A stretch of 64,000 bases of DNA from Burhinus oedicnemus (taxonomy: Eukaryota; Chordata; Aves; Charadriiformes; Burhinidae), in assembly GCA_008921705.1 (NCBI GenBank), contig VFFE01006710.1, positions 730,227 to 794,226 on the forward strand, written 5' to 3'. Shown piece after piece: positions 47,901-60,473 of the stretch. How positions within the stretch are numbered: position 1 is the stretch's first letter; each line of letters opens with the position of its first letter. The position numbers were made by a program, and so were the translations under genes. The notes under the pieces were generated by a model. It ran no database searches. It saw only the letters and a program-made list of their open reading frames with translations, and was not told the origin of the DNA.

Positions 47901-50496
47901 GGACTTGATAAAAAGCAGTGTTGGCAGTACTGTGCCTTCTGGGTTAGATAATGAGCCATTTTGCATCTTAGTCCTGGCTTTCTCACTTGCTTGTGCTGGC
48001 TGGAGTGTTATGAGGGTGAGGTGTGGATTTTATTTGCTGCCAAGCTTCCTATATTATTATTCTGCCTCTCCCATGCTGCTAGCAGCCATATGGGTGACTT
48101 TTGGGAACATGAAAGCACTGTATTTTGACTTGCGCCCCTGTGTAAATGGCTTTCTTGACTTGTGTGATCAGTCTTAATATGAGGACAACATTTGAAAACC
48201 ATCTTGGCTTGCACATAACTTTGCCTCTAGAAGTGAGGGCAGTCATGTCTTGGCTTTAGAGGAGTTCTAGTGAGAATTTTTTGAAGTCACTAATTGTACA
48301 GGCCATCTGCTGTGGAGGAGAGGGCTGAAAAATGGTAGGTATTGTCTTAAGTGTGCGTAATCCAATTTTTTTTGTGTGAATGAAGCCTTTAATCACCAGT
48401 CTTGCAAAGTGAGGCATCTGTTTCTGAATTTAAGTAGCTGAGACTAATCAGACTAATTCAAGTCTTTCTGCAATAGGCCTAATTGATCAACCTAATATCT
48501 TTCAAAAAGAAATTGTTTATTTTTGTTACTCTTTACAGTAAGGAAAATGATGAGTCTTTTAATGACTTTGCATGGTAATCTTGCAAGTTGATGTAGAAAT
48601 TTGTTTACAAAATACACCTGTTCTCATTTGTTGCTACTTCAAAGACTGCACTGTGCTTAAGGGGAGAAGAAAGTGCTGATGTGTGTATTTCCTACCAGAG
48701 TTCTCTTATTCTTGTAGTAATGCAAAAAGTTTTGTTAGTTTGAAATACACTTTCGCATGAAGTGGACGTGAATTTTTCCAATGTAATTTGTCAGTCTGAA
48801 CCGAAGCGTTTAGTCTGAGAAGAGGTTTTCAGTTAAACCTTTTCTCACCTTCTTATGGCATGCCAAAATACTTTGTTTTCAGAGCTGAGCACCCTGCTGT
48901 GAAGAGAAATAGTGTATGTTTCTAGGTGCGTAGAGCCTAGCACTTAGTATATTTTGCAAACATTGAAGCAAGCTATTATTAGAAGAGTGCTACTGAGGGT
49001 AAACTGAGCAGAAGCAAAAGCATGCAAGGCAGTGAGGCTAGTAGGTAGTAAACTTGGCTCCTTGTTCCTCACTCTGGCTGTTGGAAAATACACCACATCC
49101 CAGAGCTACCAGTCTAATATTGCCCGGACCTGCACAAACATCTTGAATCAGATGCAGAAATGTTATTTACAGAACAAAAATGTGCTTCTGAGAAAAGGAT
49201 ACTCATCCTGTCACTGTAAAACTAGCAAATCTAAATTCTGCTAAACTTGCCTCAGGAAGGAATTCACTGATATTTTTACAATTGGATATTGTCACATTCC
49301 TGGGGAAAGCTGATGTGGACTAAATGATTCATTTTATTATGCGCACAGACATTCAGGCAGAAAACTGTGGTAGCAACAAAATCGCATTGCTTTGCTTTGT
49401 GAACTTGTTAAAATAAGGTGTTTTATTTGCTGGCGTTGAAAGCGAGAACAAGTCTTCCTTACAGCTTCAGATAAACCCTGACATTTCACACAGGCCTCAA
49501 CCCTGGGCAGATTATTAACCCTTCAGTGAAGTTACCCTTGACTTCAGTCTAACATGTAGTGAAAGTTATTCACATACCTAAGCCTTTATCTTAATTATCA
49601 TTTGCCTGCTGTATTATGGAATGGGCTAATGTGCCAAGGGCAAAAAACCCTCTGCATTTCTATTCAGCAAGTGCCTATGGGGCCAGACCTCTTTCTTAAA
49701 AGGTATAGGGAATAGCTCTCCTCTGTTCTTGTGATGGTAACGTAAGAAGAGAGGAAACTATGGTATTGAACATAGTAATGAAATAATACCTACTGTTTCT
49801 TAAGGCTGTAGTGGAAAATAACCAAGGGAAATGCCAAGAGTAATCCAGTGCAGGTTAATTTACAAAAATCTGGCATTACACAAAGTCAGAAACACATGGC
49901 AACTTCCAACTCACTTTATTTCACTTGGTTAATATTTTGCAGAGTGTTTGCATGTGTAGTGCTGATTAGTACTGAGATCTAGTCTACCTAAGCCTTTTAC
50001 CAGGTAAATAAACCAACATCCTCCAAATAATATTTAAGCACAGGTAATCGTCTTGACTTAATCTGTCATAAACACTTGTTACAAATGTTCTCATCCTTTC
50101 CCCTCCTATCTTTTACAAAGACAGCACCACAAGGTTTATAGGATGTATTTGGGGTGTTTCTTAACTCCAGAAGACATTGTAGGATAAATAATTTTACTAA
50201 ATGATATTACTTAACACTCCCTTTTTACTTGTTCTTTCCTATCATGTAACCAGGATAGCACCTTGCTGTCACTGCGGTGGTGGAATGAGATATCTTGGTA
50301 TTGCAGATATTACCCAGCCACAGCCCAAGATAAATTTCATCATTTAGAAGAATTAAGGACTGGGACAGTCTTGGACATAGCCATGGTGCTTTCGTGTGAT
50401 TTGCTGCTGTTCTATTGATGGTGTTGTTGGAAGTCTACTATAACGTAATACTGGGAGGAATTGTTACTGTCAGGTGTTTGATGTGTAAGCAAGTAG

Positions 50497-51438
50497 TGAT
50501 CCAGTTCTGTTTAATATCTTTACCAACAATCTGGATGAGGGGATCGAGTGCACCCTCAGCAAGTTTGCAGATGACACCAGGTTGGGTGGGAGTGTTGATC
50601 TTCTTGAGGGTAGGAAGGCTCTACAGAAGGATCTGGACAGGCTGGATTGATGGGCCGAGGCCAATGGTATGAGGTTAAAGCCAAGTGCCGGGTCCTGCAC
50701 TTGGGTCACAACAACCCCATGCAGAGCTACAGGCTTGGAAAGAGTGGCTGGAAAGCTGCCTGGCAGAAAAGGACCTGGGGGTGTTGGTCAACAGTGGGCT
50801 GAATATGAGCCAGCAGTGTGCCCGGGTGGCCAAGAAGGCCAACAGCATCCTGGCTTGTATCAGAAATAGCGTGGCCAGCAGGACTAGGGAAGTTATCATC
50901 CCCCTGTACTCAGCACTGGTGAGGCCCACCTCGTGTACTGTAGTTTTGGGCCCTTCGCTACAGGAGGGACATTGTGGTACTACAGCGTGTTCAGAGAACG
51001 GCAATGAAGCTGGTGAGGGATCTAGAGCACAAGTCTTATGAGGAGCCACTGAGGGAACTGGGATTGTTTAGCCTGGAGAAAAGGAGGCTGAGGGGAGACC
51101 TTATCGCTCTCTACAACTACCTGAAAGGAGGTTGTGGCGAGGTGGGGGTCAATCTCTTCTCCCAAGTAACAAACAATAGGATGAGAGGAAATGGCCTCAA
51201 GTTGCACCAGGGGAGGTTTACATTGGACATTAGGAAAAATTTCTTCCCCAAAAGGGTTGTCAAGCGTTGGAAGAGGCTGCCCAGGGAAATGGTTGAGTCA
51301 CCATCTCCGGAGGTATTTAAAAGATGTGTAGATGTGGCACTTGGGGACATGGTTTAGTGGTGGACTTGGCAGTGTTAGGTTGATGGCTGGACTCAATGAT
51401 CTTAAAGATCTTTTCCAACCGAAGTGATCCCATGATCT
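50497..51438 (+). mobile_element. CR1 LINE, 5'-truncated, with 3' end
   Basis: It starts within ORF2 at 'gatccagttctgtttaatat' (the GPVLFNIF block), and goes on through GCACCCTCAGCAAGTTTGCA and GATGACACC (the FADDT part). It includes [14 protein letters not shown] and [20 protein letters not shown], then [20 protein letters not shown]. It ends in the CR1 3'UTR: GATGGCTGGACTCAATGATC, TTAAAGATCTTTTCCAACC and GAAGTGATCCCATGATCT, a decayed form of the 8-base terminal repeats. The coding frame is shifted at least between 50974 and 51041 and near 50640, so it is dead. The tail sequence is of the CR1-J/E type common in birds. It is the least decayed LINE in the window. Confidence 0.92.
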
Positions 51439-54400
51439 AGTGAAATTTGTTAAATGAAATGTCTGTAGCATTCTGTTACTGGAGATGAAATAATAAGAGG
51501 CTGCTCGGGCACTGGGGTCTTTGGTAAATTTAAGCAGGGGGTTCCTTATGAGCTGAGACACAGAGAGGCTTTTCTGAAAAACAGGGCCTGGGCAACTGGT
51601 TAGTTGTTGGCTTTCTTTTGCATATGCAGTGTCAGAAAGGTAAGGAAGCTGTTGTGAAGATGGAGGAAACAGAAGGAGCATTTGGGGAGACAAAGTGAGA
51701 AAGGCAGACTTGTATTTTGTAGCAAAGTAATTGCCAGCTGCTGTTTGTTCCTCTGGTGCTTTGGTGGCAGGACTTGGTGCGTGTCTTCTGTAACTAGGCA
51801 GGACTGTACCAAAGGTGTTACTGACAAGTAGTGGGCTTGCAGTGATACCAACTAATGGGAGCACTACTTGTCTTGTTATTTGGTTGCAGTCTTTACCATG
51901 ATTGACTTTTACTGAAGTGTGGGTATGAACAGGAATTTTAAATATGTGGGAAGACCCTTTCCACCCTCAGTCTGATACTTCCTGCAGAGGAGGCAAGATC
52001 ATTGTATTCTCCTCAACTCAACAGTCTGCAAGAGCATGAGGTTAGAATTTTTTTTCACTCTAAGTTATGGTGTGTGTTTTAAAACTCAGCTCTAACTAAA
52101 TTTGCCATTTCCTATCTATCTTCTGGTGTGCAGCCACTTGCTGAAAAGTAACAGCTTTTGTGACACAGGAAGTATGAGACTGTCTAGCAAGAGTATGTAA
52201 TACAGTCCTCATCCTACTTTAATACTTGTTTAATAATCTCTCAAGGCCCAGTTGTGATCTCTGACCCAGAACTGCCAAGATTGGGATAATCTTGGTGTTT
52301 GAGAATAGAAGCAGCTTTGTACGAAAATTCTTGTCCTGTTGGGATTTTTACAGTCTCCCTTAAAGTGACTTATGGTTGCTATGTGTGTATAGAAGAGAGG
52401 ACGTTAAATTTAAAATGAAATTAAGCTTTTATTTTGGTAAAAAATAAAACCTTTGTTGAAAAAAATATGCTTGCATGGTTGATTCAGCCTTATTCTTATG
52501 CAAACACCTGAAGTGATGTAACTTAATTTATACAGCAAGGATACTGTGTTTACTCTGTATCCTGTATTGTGGAGGGATGTGTTTTAGTTAAGGTTCTTTC
52601 TCTCCCTGCTCCCCACTCCAAGTTCAGGTCTTCTAGCTGAATCAGGCATAACAGGTTTGAAAGTAGCATTTCACACCCTGCTCTACTAAATTCCTTTTTA
52701 AGGAAGCTCTAACCTGGGTATTGCTTCATGAGTCTAGTACTGTCTGTAACAGCTAAGGTTCATGAGTTTTTTCTTGCGTATACTTTTGCTCGCATGTCAT
52801 AAATTTAAATCCCAGCATTTAGTTAGGGGGTTGCAAAGCCTCTATACCTGCATGGTTGTTTAAAACACGCTGCATAATGCATGCACTTCTGCCCACATCT
52901 TACTCTTTCCCTTGCTGGTTAAAGCTGTCCTCTGTGCTACAAGTTCAAGTCTATTAGAGTAGTGCATGTGTGCTTAAAGTCAAGATTGTTAGCCCAGGCA
53001 TTTGGGATCCTTCCCTCAGCCTCAATAGATTCTGCAAACATCTTTTTGCAGGGATGCTGACAGATGAGTATCTGGTTAAGGGCTAAGTGGAAACAGTGAT
53101 GTCCTTAAGACAGTTTTAGGCACTCCTTATGTTGGAATAGTTCTTGTGCTGAAAAGCTTTGAGAGCATTTAAATCAACTGGGGAAGAATTGGGATTTGGG
53201 GGCGCACAATTATGTCTCTTTGAACACAGACACTTCTTTAGATTTCCCTTTATGGGAGAAATGTAGATTCTGAGGCTGTAACCTTAGTGGAGGTAAAGCA
53301 GCATGGCCTTACTGAAGTCAGACTGACACTGCCTCTACAGGATCTGTCTTTAAGCTTTTTCATCACTTTGCCAGAGCAAAACAGGTGTGCTTTCCTCTAA
53401 AAGACATTGTGTTCTCTGTGGAGCTTCAGTGATGAGCAAAGAGAAATCTTTCCATTTAAATAACTATAATTTATATTGATGATTATGTGCTGAATTCTAT
53501 AACCACTTCCATCTCCAGGAAGGATCTTAATACATCCTTGAGTTTTGGGACACTGCTTTATCTGGATGCAGTAGGTGGATGTAGATGTCATGGGGTCTCT
53601 AATTTTCACTCCTTAGATTCATTCTCCTTCTTTCTGATTAATTTCTCTATGGGGTGTCTGCCTCTTACATCATGGCAAATGGAGTGCCGGAGGGAGGGAG
53701 ATGTAATGTTTTATTAGCAGCCTCTGTTTAATGTAACTGTGCTAGTCCTGTGAACTAAATATGCTATCAAATGTAATTCCCCTGAGATGAACAGACTCAC
53801 TGATACTGGGAGAGCTGTAGAAGAACATATATAGGCTATAGAGGAACGCTTGAAAAGCCAGATCTCTTCTGTACCTTTTTTCTAAGCCTGACCCGGGAGT
53901 CTTTTCTGTTAATCTTAAATTTTGCTTTCTTGTAGGGAAGGAAAGATATTTCAATGTATAGTATGTATTTGACAGCTGATTGAATGAAAAGGTTGAAGCT
54001 AAGGTATGATATGAATTGTACTGCATTGGCCCTGGGAACATATCAAAGAAAGGCTGAAATCAACATAGTATAATAGAAGCCCATATGCATGAGGTGTGTT
54101 CTCTAATTAAGCAAGTTTTTGAATAAGTCTATTGAAGCACAGAACCGAAGGAATTATGAAGTCAAAACCAACATCACTCCATTATGTCTCTGCTTTCACA
54201 TCTTTAATTCCGTAAAACTGAGATCCATATTGCTGTTTCTGTAAATTGCAGGTCACTGTTTCCCACAGCAAGAGATGGGGTGGTACCCACATTCTTTGGG
54301 GTCCAAGGCTGCCTTGATGTGAATTCATTTTATACTTTGAAAGGAAAGGTGGAATAAGATGCCTTGTGTAAGGTGGGTCTGCACTGAGGGTGGTGCGTAA

Positions 54401-54769
54401 TCTCCTTGGATTAACATGTGCTTTAGTGCCTATTGTCTAAGACTAAGCAGTTCGCAATTTAGAGAGGTGTTATTTTTCCCTCTTTCATATGGAAAACAAC
54501 ATTACTACACAAGCAGTCCTTGCTTGTGCTGTGTGTAGCTGGGTTACTTTGACACTTTCTGTCCTTATCTAAGGAGTCCAGATCTGGCTTCTGTCTAATT
54601 AGTTTCACCCACTTGTACTAGGGATGAACCTGGAGATATTTGGAAGAATGCCAGCCACAAAAAAAGGTGTATAGGAAAGAAGCGACTTCAGATCTCCCAA
54701 TAGCAATCTGGTGCTTAGCTATTGAGCAATCTTTCTTTTCATTACTATAAAGAACACTTTGAATCTGCC

Positions 54770-54875
54770 ACAGACTTCTTAAGGGATCTGAGGGCAAGAC
54801 ACTTAGCTTCTCAGTCTCTGTTTACTTCTGCATTGTATGATACAGTAAATACATCTAACTAGAATATTCTGAAGT
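54770..54875 (+). repeat. MIR-like ancient SINE fragment
   Basis: 'cagacttcttaagggatctg' and 'agggcaagacacttagcttc' are followed by 'tcagtctctgtttacttctg' and 'cattgtatgatacagtaaat'. The order fits the MIR core GTGACCTTGGGCAAGTCACT, CTCTCTGTGCCTCAGTTTCC and ATAATAATA. Strongly diverged. Confidence 0.55.
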
Positions 54876-57800
54876 TTATAGTGATTAGTAAACCTCCTTG
54901 AGAAGCCTGGATGCAATATACCATAGAGTGATGTTACAATGTTATCTTTACTGATCAAAAAGCGATTACTCTTAGAGAAGTCTAATAGTATATGAAAAAT
55001 TTGTAGCCAGTACCAGCAGAGTTCGTTGCCCAGAGACCTTGCTTCTTCATAAACCAACAATTCAAATACTATATTGACAAGTCAAATTTATACTGACCAG
55101 ATGTATGGTCAAGAACTTAGCACAACCTTAGTCATGTGTAAACAAGTGCTTTTAAAAGAAAGGTGGTGTTCTAAAAAGAAATAGGGATCTTTTTAGTATC
55201 CCTTTTCTAGTTAGAAGAAGGGGAAATATAATGCATACAACTGCAACTTCCAATTGAATTTTGAAATTTAGGTTTTGTGTGTGATATTGGACCTGAACCA
55301 GTAATCTCTCCTTGCATACCTACAGGTCTTGTCAAATGCTCCGCTAAAAAAAGCGCACCCTGCTCGCACATTAATTTCTTTGACACTGTGGCTTCTGTTG
55401 ATCTATGTTTTCCCTGAACCACCTGCTGTGATGGTATTGTGGCCTGTGGGGAGGCATATCACCAATTGGTACTGTTTTATTTACAAAAAGGCCTGATTCT
55501 TGAATGACATTTTGTTGGAGGTATTCCAGGCACTCTGTGGAAGAACTACTGCCATGCAGAGGTAGAGACATCTGTGGTTGCTGGTGCTTTCACTACTTGC
55601 TTTTTGCCTTGTATCTGTTTTTCATCCTTGGAATTTTTGCCTGCATTCAGTGTCCCAGCCTCTAAAGCAAAAAGCCAGGAAAAACTTCTCAGAAAGAGCT
55701 GTTCTTCCTTCTCACACATTGAGATTTCTTTCTCAGTGGATGCTAGTGGTTCTTAGCCTCCCATACATTCATTCAAGTCTCCACAGAACCCACTTCTGAT
55801 TTATTGTTGATGTTCCTCATGGGAAGGCAGAGCGATCTTCTGTCCTCTTGATACTTGACTTCTAGTACCTATACAGTTGAGTTTAAGCAATGAGTGCACC
55901 TTCTCCTGCAGTCAAACTTCTGTTCAAACTTGTGCTAAAGGTTGTTCTAATCCATGGCACTTTAAATAGGATCCGGTCACTTGGACCATGATTCAGAGTT
56001 GGCTGGAAAAGATACCTCTATATGACTCCTAAGTGTGCTGCAGTAGTAGCTGTGCCTCAACAACAGCAACCAGATCTTCACAGGGACATGTCTTTCCTGC
56101 ACAAGTATTGTCATGGGCAAAGGTATTGGAGAAGATCAATTAATTCCTTCCCCAAGACAACAGCATGCTTTTTAACTGTGTGCTTTGCAATACTACCTCC
56201 TGACACCCTGACCAGGCAGTGCTTGTTCCACATGGGAATGTCCACACAGTTTGGGGGAATTTGACCCTTAGTTCTTGCACATCCGTCCTTGAAGCCACAA
56301 GCGAGTGGACTACTTTACACTGTCACAACAGGGAAATAAGGGACACAAGTCACCAAGTTTAAGCAGGTGGGGTCTTGCAGGTGGTGTCTTGCAGCGGTGA
56401 CCTGTTTGAGTAGGCCGTGAACTGCTCTGTCCTGGTCACCACTACTGCCGGCCAGGTCTGAGGCAGCTGGAAACAACAGTGGCAACCCGTCATGGCCACA
56501 GCTTCAGACAGAGTGTGTGGTATCCCTGCTTAAACATATTTAAACAGGAAATATTTCTTCATAAAGAAACTGCTTCTGCCACCTAGACGTCCTGTGCTGC
56601 CCATCAGCTCGCTGGGGTATTTTGACTGACTGAGCATAACCCACTGAAAATAAGGCAAAAAACCCCACCACATTATGTTTGTGTATCTGTGTCCTTTTTC
56701 TCAATGCCCAGATTAGTGATCAGAAATGTGTTTTATTTAGTAACAAATGAAGTAAAATTCCCTGACTTGTGAGTGTTTTTCTGATGACGGGCAGAAAGGT
56801 GAAAGCTGGTGAACTTACTGTAAAAGCATGCTCCCAGATCACAAGCCTCTGAAAATGAGTGTTGGGTGCTTAGAGGAGCTTTATGAGCATGCTTTTGTTA
56901 AATAGCTGCTCTGATCTTGCTTATTCAGTCTTTAAATTAATGTGTAAAAGATGCCCATAAGCAACCAGCAGCTGAATTGACTGTGATTAGATGGATTATT
57001 ACTATTACTCAGCCCAACAAGTTGCTATATGTTTTGTGTACTCAAGCAAATTTTGCTGTGCAGGCAAGTGGAATGATGTGCACGTGGGCTAACATAAACC
57101 CCCTCAAAATATCCCAGGATTAGACAAACATAGACTTATGGAGTTGAAATAGAAATGAATTGCCTGTGTTTCTAAATTAGAGGCTTTCTGGCATTTACAT
57201 ATACAAATAGCTTCTATCTCAAAATACTCTGTTTCAAACAAGCATCAACTCAGTTGCTCCTCTTCTCCCCATGCTAGGAAATAGGAGCAGATTTATCAGA
57301 GCATCAAACTGATTAAGAAGAGATTATCTGCTGTAGGGGCTCATTTAAAGAGGTCTGGGGATTCCACTGGGTTGCTGTGTTCGGTTGAATTCATTTCACA
57401 CAGTAAAAATCCAATCTCTTGGCTTTAAATTTCTTTAACTCTTTCTTTTCGGGTGAAATAACTAGGAAGTTCTTAAAGCTTTGAAACTATGCAAATTGCA
57501 GAAACTCGTAAGCATCCATGGTGATAAAGTAACCCTGGAGGGTCTTTACCATATGATGAAGAAAAGGCTGTGCAATGTGGACCATGAGCCAGGTCCCACA
57601 ACCGAACACTCCTGCCTGTGGTTGACTGCTCTGAGCTCACGCTCTCCTTAGGAAGGATTGAGTGCTGTTGCTGATGGACTGGGCTGAAGCATGTCCAGCC
57701 CTGCCTGCCTGCTCTAAACAGTTACCCAAAGGGTGGCAGCTGAGTTAAGGTGGCAAGCCTTTCTTATTTCTGTAGTTGTTGGAGAGCTCTAGGGCTCAAA

Positions 57801-58344
57801 TTGAGGTAGCAGTTGAACACTTTAAGAGTGGCAGGTAAACTTGGCTTTGGAAAAGGGTCTAGACCTGTGGATTTGTCAGCTGAGATATAGCAATTGTACT
57901 GTCACCCAGGGAATCAAAACTGTAAGACCGGAAATATATTGGGAATGAGAGGGGAACTAGGAGGCCCTGTGGTCCTCTCTGCTCCCTCAGATCCCATGAG
58001 GACTTCAGGTTCTGTTCTTTTCTAGACCTTGGGTTAGGATGATATTCTAGATCTTATTCTGCTCTACAGAATGTTTTGATATATGACTGAATTTTTTAGA
58101 TAACAATTTATTGTTCATTGCCTAGGAGGAAACAGATAATTGATGCCCTTACTGCAAGACTGGAAATGGCCATTAAGACAAATCCTTATTTCATCATTTC
58201 CAGGTGTTCTTTGGGGAAACTTTATATGGGAGGGAATTCAAGCCATGAGTCAAATAGTTACAACACAAACAGTATTATTTCAATCAAGGGACCTTTTTCA
58301 GAAATAAACTATAAAAATACAGGAGAATACTTTATTTCCTCTTT

Positions 58345-58440
58345 AAGCTGTTGTTCAGGAAAGCATTTAATCATTTTAAGGCTCACTGACTGCAATGTGA
58401 CTTACACATATGTTTAAGCGCTTTATTGAGTAAAGGTATA
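58345..58440. repeat. Ancient amniote interspersed repeat fragment
   Basis: 'tgttgttcaggaaagcattt', then 'aaggctcactgactgcaatg', then 'tgacttacacatatgtttaa' and 'gcgctttattgagtaaagg'. This is a decayed form of the phrase order TTCAGGAAAGCACTTAAGC ... CTGACTTCAATGGGACTTAA ... GTGCTTTGCTGAAT, which is partly self-complementary. It shares the TTCAGGAAAGCA phrase with the copy near 47682. Confidence 0.5.
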
Positions 58441-60351
58441 TTCCCAGTGAGAGGCAAGCACTCATTGACTATGTGCCTTGTTCCACGTGTCTCCTATCAG
58501 GTCCAGATTTGTTTGCTACTACAATACAGTACTCTTCATAATTTTTGATTGGTGGTGTGTTGGAGCCTGGCGTACTGCTGCTCTGACTGCTGGGTTTGGG
58601 CAAGAGAAGGAAACTATTGTAACCGATGCAGCAGCGTTTTCACTAACTTCCCCGGGTCTAGGAGAAAGTATTTGCTGATGGCAATTCCTTGGAAGGGTGA
58701 TAGCTGAGGATCAAGAAGGCATAAACTATGTGAAAACATGATAGCAATACACTGAAATGCTGTGGTATTTTTTTTGTACAACTTTATAGCAAGGCCGGAT
58801 TATATTGTTATTAAAGTTGATCTGTTGAATGGGTGGGGGGGCACCAGTGTAATGGTGATCTTGTCCTTTTGCAGTAATTTCTGAAAAACAGCTTACAGGG
58901 GAAATAATTCTCCTGTATTTGTTATAGTCCTGTAAATCCCCTCCAGAGTTGTTTTCATATTATGCTGTGTTTGGGAAGCCTCTTGAGACAGAGACCTCCC
59001 TGGGTTATTGTGAACAGCCCCAACTAAGTGTTTATAATCCAAATAGAGCAGACAGAAATGTTTGGAGATGAAAGACATATGGAATGACATATCCAGGGTT
59101 GACAGGTCATCTTTACCTCTTCTTCTAGCAATGGGCTCAGGCCTCCCTGTACACACTTGTGTACCTCCTTCAAAAGCTCTTTCCTGCTTATTTCAAATGT
59201 ACCTTCCACTGCATGCTGCATAAATGTGAAAACAAAATCTAGGCAAAAGCTTCAGACTTGTTGGCCCTGAAAAGTGTGTGGCAAGTTGAAAGTGGGACTT
59301 TCTTACTTGAGTTTTTGTCCTTTAACACCCTATTGTAGTTTGCATGTTGATAAAGATACTGAGCCAAAAGACAACAAATGGCACTTACGCAGCCTGAAGA
59401 GTACCCGCCCAGTTGGGGAAAACCTAGCTAAGTGGGTCTAATGTCTAAGTTAATCTTCAATCATTTGTTTAAAGCTTGCAGATCAATGTATTTTAATCGC
59501 ATTGCATGCTATCAGTCAAATGTAAAAACAGACTTCCTTTTTAAAAGATTAATTTACTTGATTTACAAAAAATATCCATTCAATGTACAGGAATTTTGAT
59601 TTTTTTATTTTTTTTTTCCTGAGAGCTCTTTGAATGTTCATCGAAGTAAGATTTCCATTTATATTATATTAGAGTTGATGGAGGGGGAAAAATGAATAGC
59701 CATCTGCTAATCAGTTTATTTCTCATAATGAAAACAAATCTGCAGTTTCCCTAATCTGAAGGGCATAGAGCACTAACTTTGCAGGGAGCCAGTTACTTGC
59801 TGTCCAGGGAGTCTGCTTTCATCTTGCAGAAAGTAACTGTTTGTCAAGACCTTGATTGTGAAATGCTGCTGCTAAACTCAACATGACTCTGTTCCACCTG
59901 AAGTCAAAAGTAGCCCTTGGTAGATGCTGCAATGTGCGAGGCCTATATAAACAGGTATCAATTAATATAGTCAGATGCATAAGGCTCTGTACCCACGTCC
60001 CAAGCCTGGTCCCATTCAAAAGCCATGCAGTTGTTAGTGAACCTAATCCAATAAACCCTGCTGAGAGGTAGTGTACAGCATGCCTAAGGGGTGTGGTAAT
60101 GTCCTGGTCTCTGCATAAGCGTAAAACAAAACCGATGTTCTCTTACTATCTCTTAACCTCATGGTAGAATGGCTCATATACCTGAAGACCTGTCTGCATG
60201 AAGGTGCTAATGAGGGAGACAAAAATGTATGTATTGAAAGTAATCTTTATGGATGTCTAATTCAGTTAATGAAGCTGGTGTTGAAAGATTTCAGTGTTAA
60301 TGTTAGACAGTTAAAAAATGTTAACTTTGATTCTTGTGGGCTGTTAGACTG

Positions 60352-60473
60352 GCCAGCATCCTGATGCAAGGAAAATTTCCAATCTGAAAGCACGGGGAGG
60401 AAGAAAAAAAAATTTCCTTGCCAATGTGTTGGTAGAGCAAATAATTTTCCTTGCCAGCATCCTGGAGCAAGGA
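60352..60473. repeat. Local direct repeat, about 101-base period
   Basis: GCCAGCATCCTGATGCAAGG (60352) and GCCAGCATCCTGGAGCAAGG (60453) differ at two positions. Between them a third diverged unit reads TTTCCTTGCCAATGTGTTGG. TTTTCCTTGCC comes before the last copy and the complement GGAAAATTTCC follows the first, so short inverted arms also exist. Confidence 0.75.

Larger units (their letters stand above)
38476..50496. other. Region downstream of KIF26A without recognised genes
   Basis: Twelve kilobases with only short open frames on both strands. Old repeat pieces are seen at 41690-41990, 43430-43510 and 47540-47900. I recognise no exon, tRNA or other RNA gene. In mammals C14orf180 and TMEM179 come next after KIF26A; nothing here looks like them. 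Unannotated non-coding transcripts or enhancers are possible but not visible to me. Confidence 0.6.

Noticed and set aside
47710..48177. 155-codon open frame downstream of KIF26A
   Set aside because: Its first part overlaps ancient repeat pieces, and the hydrophobic end shows no family resemblance. No splice or promoter context supports it.
51298..51864. 188-codon open frame on the minus strand
   Set aside because: Starts opposite the CR1 3' end and runs into sequence with no recognisable domain; no conserved motif.
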